The notes below the pieces were generated by a model. The model did not search any database, was not told the DNA's origin, and saw only the letters and a list, made by a program, of their open reading frames with translations. A stretch of DNA of 33,034 nt from Acidobacteriota bacterium. Lineage in GTDB: Bacteria; Acidobacteriota; Terriglobia; Bryobacterales; Bryobacteraceae. The stretch is from the NCBI GenBank assembly GCA_016871015.1, contig VFZX01000039.1, positions 1 to 33,034 on the forward strand. The letters are read 5' to 3'. Below, piece after piece: positions 31,674 through 33,034 of the stretch (the first letter of the stretch is position 1; each line of letters begins with the position of its first letter). The translations under genes were made by a program, and so were the position numbers.

Positions 31674-32483
31674 CTACTTCCCCATTGCCACAGGAACAAT
31701 CGCATCGTCCGCGGTGAGTCCGTGCCGCTTCAGTGCCGCCTGGACAAAGCCGGACGCCTTGACGCCGTCGATAAACTCGCGCAGGAAGCGGGCGGCTTGC
31801 GGCCTCCCCTTCGGAATCCCGGCTGCCTGGGGAATCGCCATGAACCGGTCCCTCATCACGCGCGATCCGGGGATGGTGCGTGAAGCGGTCACCAATGAAG
31901 TTCTGATTCCCGCCACCGCCTCGAGCTTGTGTGCAGCCAGCAACTGGAGTGATTCGGCGGTCGTACCCGGGCGCACGATCTGCGCATGCTTGAGACTTCG
32001 GCTCAGGAAAAGGTCATAGGCGCTCTTGGGGCTGACTGCGATCCGTACTCCCGTCTGATCCGCATCTTCCACCTTCCGCAGCTTCGATCCGGCCGGCACC
32101 AGATAGGTGCCCTCCAATTCCACGTAGGGCGCCGAGTAGTCAATATCCTGCGCGCGCTCCGGATCGATGGCCAAGTAGGCCACGTCCCAGACTCCAGTCT
32201 TTGCCGCCGCGCTCACCTTCCCGGCTGCGTCGAACGGAACCAGTTCCACGGGCAGGCCAAGCCGGCGGCCCAATTCGCGCGACAAATCGACCGTCACGCC
32301 GCGCAACTCGCTCGTCTTTGCATCGCGGACCGCCAGAACCGGGTTCCCGTGGTTGATTGCCGCGCGAAGTTTTCCGGTAGGCGCGAATTCGGCGCGTAAA
32401 GCAGCCATGTCCGGCTGTTGCGCAAGAATCGAGGAGACTACCAGGACGCTGAAACAAATTCTGCTTACCATGAGCGTGTGCAT
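31674..32483 (-). CDS. Family-3 extracellular solute-binding protein
   Basis: From the ATG at 32483, which has GAGAGG upstream, the product is 269 residues. An upstream extension of the frame runs through a tRNA fragment and is not real. A hydrophobic signal (ICFSVLVVSSILAQQ) is followed by the typical family-3 start, PTGKLRAAINHGNPVLAVRD, then GVTVDLSRELGRRLGLPVELVPFDAAGKV, WDVAYLAIDPERAQDIDYSAPYVELEGTYLV, and the hinge/second-lobe segment VRIAVSPKSAYDLFLSR. Such periplasmic proteins bind amino acids or similar small molecules for an ABC importer. No permease or ATPase gene is present in the window, so it is an orphan here. It precedes the dehydrogenase and may scavenge its substrate, which is inference. 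Confidence 0.88.
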   Translation of the reverse strand: MHTLMVSRICFSVLVVSSILAQQPDMAALRAEFAPTGKLRAAINHGNPVLAVRDAKTSELRGVTVDLSRELGRRLGLPVELVPFDAAGKVSAAAKTGVWDVAYLAIDPERAQDIDYSAPYVELEGTYLVPAGSKLRKVEDADQTGVRIAVSPKSAYDLFLSRSLKHAQIVRPGTTAESLQLLAAHKLEAVAGIRTSLVTASRTIPGSRVMRDRFMAIPQAAGIPKGRPQAARFLREFIDGVKASGFVQAALKRHGLTADDAIVPVAMGK

Positions 32484-32538
32484 ACCGCGACCTCTCACTC
32501 CGGAGCCCCTGGAAATGCCCGCATCCGTTTGATTCTGT

Positions 32539-32685
32539 TGGTCGGGGCGGCGAGATTCGAACTCACGACCCCCTGCGCCCAAGTTGAGCGGGCGATCTTC
32601 TCCGCGTTTCGCTCGACTACGCTATCGTGCTCAGAACATAGGGACTTTTGGCCTGAAGTGAGCATTGTGGCGTTCGCAGGAGTAG
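32539..32685 (-). repeat. Dispersed repeat copy B, beginning with a tRNA-Pro-like 3' half
   Basis: The tRNA half (32539-32583, minus strand) has anticodon loop CTTGGGC (UGG), stem GCAGG, variable loop GGGTC, T-arm GTGAG-TTCGAAT-CTCGC, acceptor strand CGCCCCG, then ACCA. The next 100 bp match copy A (22934-23034) with a few substitutions and one indel. There is no 5' half. The CCA end is 56 bases upstream of the solute-binding protein start. Confidence 0.75.
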
Positions 32686-32712
32686 TGGAGCGCAAGGGGG
32701 ATGATTCGGGGG

Positions 32713-32736
32713 GTTACGTCACAAATCACGTCACAA
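32713..32736 (+). repeat. 24-bp repeat, copy 2 (GTTACGTCACAAA type)
   Basis: This is the second copy of the repeat at 29413-29436, with two mismatches. It lies 28 bases beyond the end of repeat copy B. Confidence 0.5.
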
Positions 32737-33034
32737 CTTTTCCCCGCCGCGCGGCCAAGCGAGCGGTGGCCGGTTCAATCCCACGTCGCCATGCCCGTGC
32801 CTGCCGCCGGTAGTATAACGCGCCCGCGCACTCGGTGCGTCTCGTAGCCGGCACCGGAGCCGGGCCGCGGCACACGGGTCCCAGTCAGTGGCAGTTCGAT
32901 TGCACGGTAAAACTGGTGAAAACGCTAGCATCGAACTCCACAAAACGCGCGTGCAGACGCTTCGCGTGACACTCCCCCCCAAACCCCCCCCCAGTATAGC
33001 TTGTGGCCGGTGCCAGGCGCGTCGTATGGAGGGA
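32737..33034. other. Non-coding right end with C-tracts
   Basis: No convincing gene was found on either strand. Two C-runs of 7 and 9 bases (32974-32980 and 32984-32992) are separated by AAA. The edge may hold the upstream region of a gene outside the window. Confidence 0.5.

Noticed and set aside
32484-32582. N-terminal extension of the solute-binding protein
   Set aside because: The extra residues are encoded by the tRNA 3' half; the signal peptide and ribosome site start at 32483.
32495-32695. Small minus-strand proteins in repeat copies A and B (SGQKSLCSEHDSVV type)
   Set aside because: They are translations of the repeat and tRNA half; substitutions between copies are not mainly synonymous and no ribosome site fits.
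32765-32800. T-arm-like GGTTCAATCCC on the plus strand
   Set aside because: The flanking bases do not form a 5-bp T-stem around a 7-base loop and no other tRNA parts are present.

Overview
The window looks like a chromosomal segment of an Acidobacteriota bacterium, probably of the Bryobacterales (Candidatus Solibacter-like). This is inferred from gene content, not from a marker gene. The evidence is an Oar-like TonB-dependent receptor with a carboxypeptidase-regulatory domain, several paired PSD1 (DUF1549/DUF1553) and DUF1501 genes, GC-rich coding sequence and many Tat or Sec signal peptides. No rRNA, intact tRNA or CRISPR array was seen.

Layout. 1-5734 (minus): a PSD1 cytochrome protein, a DUF1501 protein and a TMTC-like membrane protein lie head to tail. 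The last is apparently cut by the 5' end of a group II intron that runs off the left edge. 5885-7357 (plus): an O-antigen-ligase-like polymerase. 7487-8252 (minus): a toxin-antitoxin pair whose PIN toxin is frameshifted. 9005-12250 (plus): the Oar-like receptor. 12314-12850 (minus): a Uma2-family protein with an apparent internal deletion. 12909-16687 (plus): a second, divergent PSD1-DUF1501 pair. 16724-20515 (minus): an MrfA-like DEAD/H helicase and a double-length ThyX. 20569 to about 21400 (plus): a decayed gene. 21411-22733 (minus): a Tat-exported protein of unknown function.

From 22.7 kb to the right edge the region is a patchwork. Four truncated tRNA-Pro-like 3' halves, all on the minus strand, start in or near the anticodon loop and end in CCA. 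They bound two blocks. One holds a receptor C-terminal remnant, a third PSD1-DUF1501 pair, an S9 peptidase and an IS6-type transposase remnant. The other holds an esterase, a signal-peptide-bearing D-2-hydroxyacid dehydrogenase and a family-3 solute-binding protein. Two of the tRNA halves are embedded in a repeat of about 145 bp. These look like attachment-site scars of integrative elements, although no integrase was found.

Working together. Most intact genes encode exported or envelope proteins: receptor, diheme-motif proteins, DUF1501 hydrolase-like proteins, peptidase, esterase and binding protein. This suggests capture and breakdown of external polymers, but the role of the PSD1-DUF1501 pair is not known. 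Family names come from motif recognition alone; no database search was possible.
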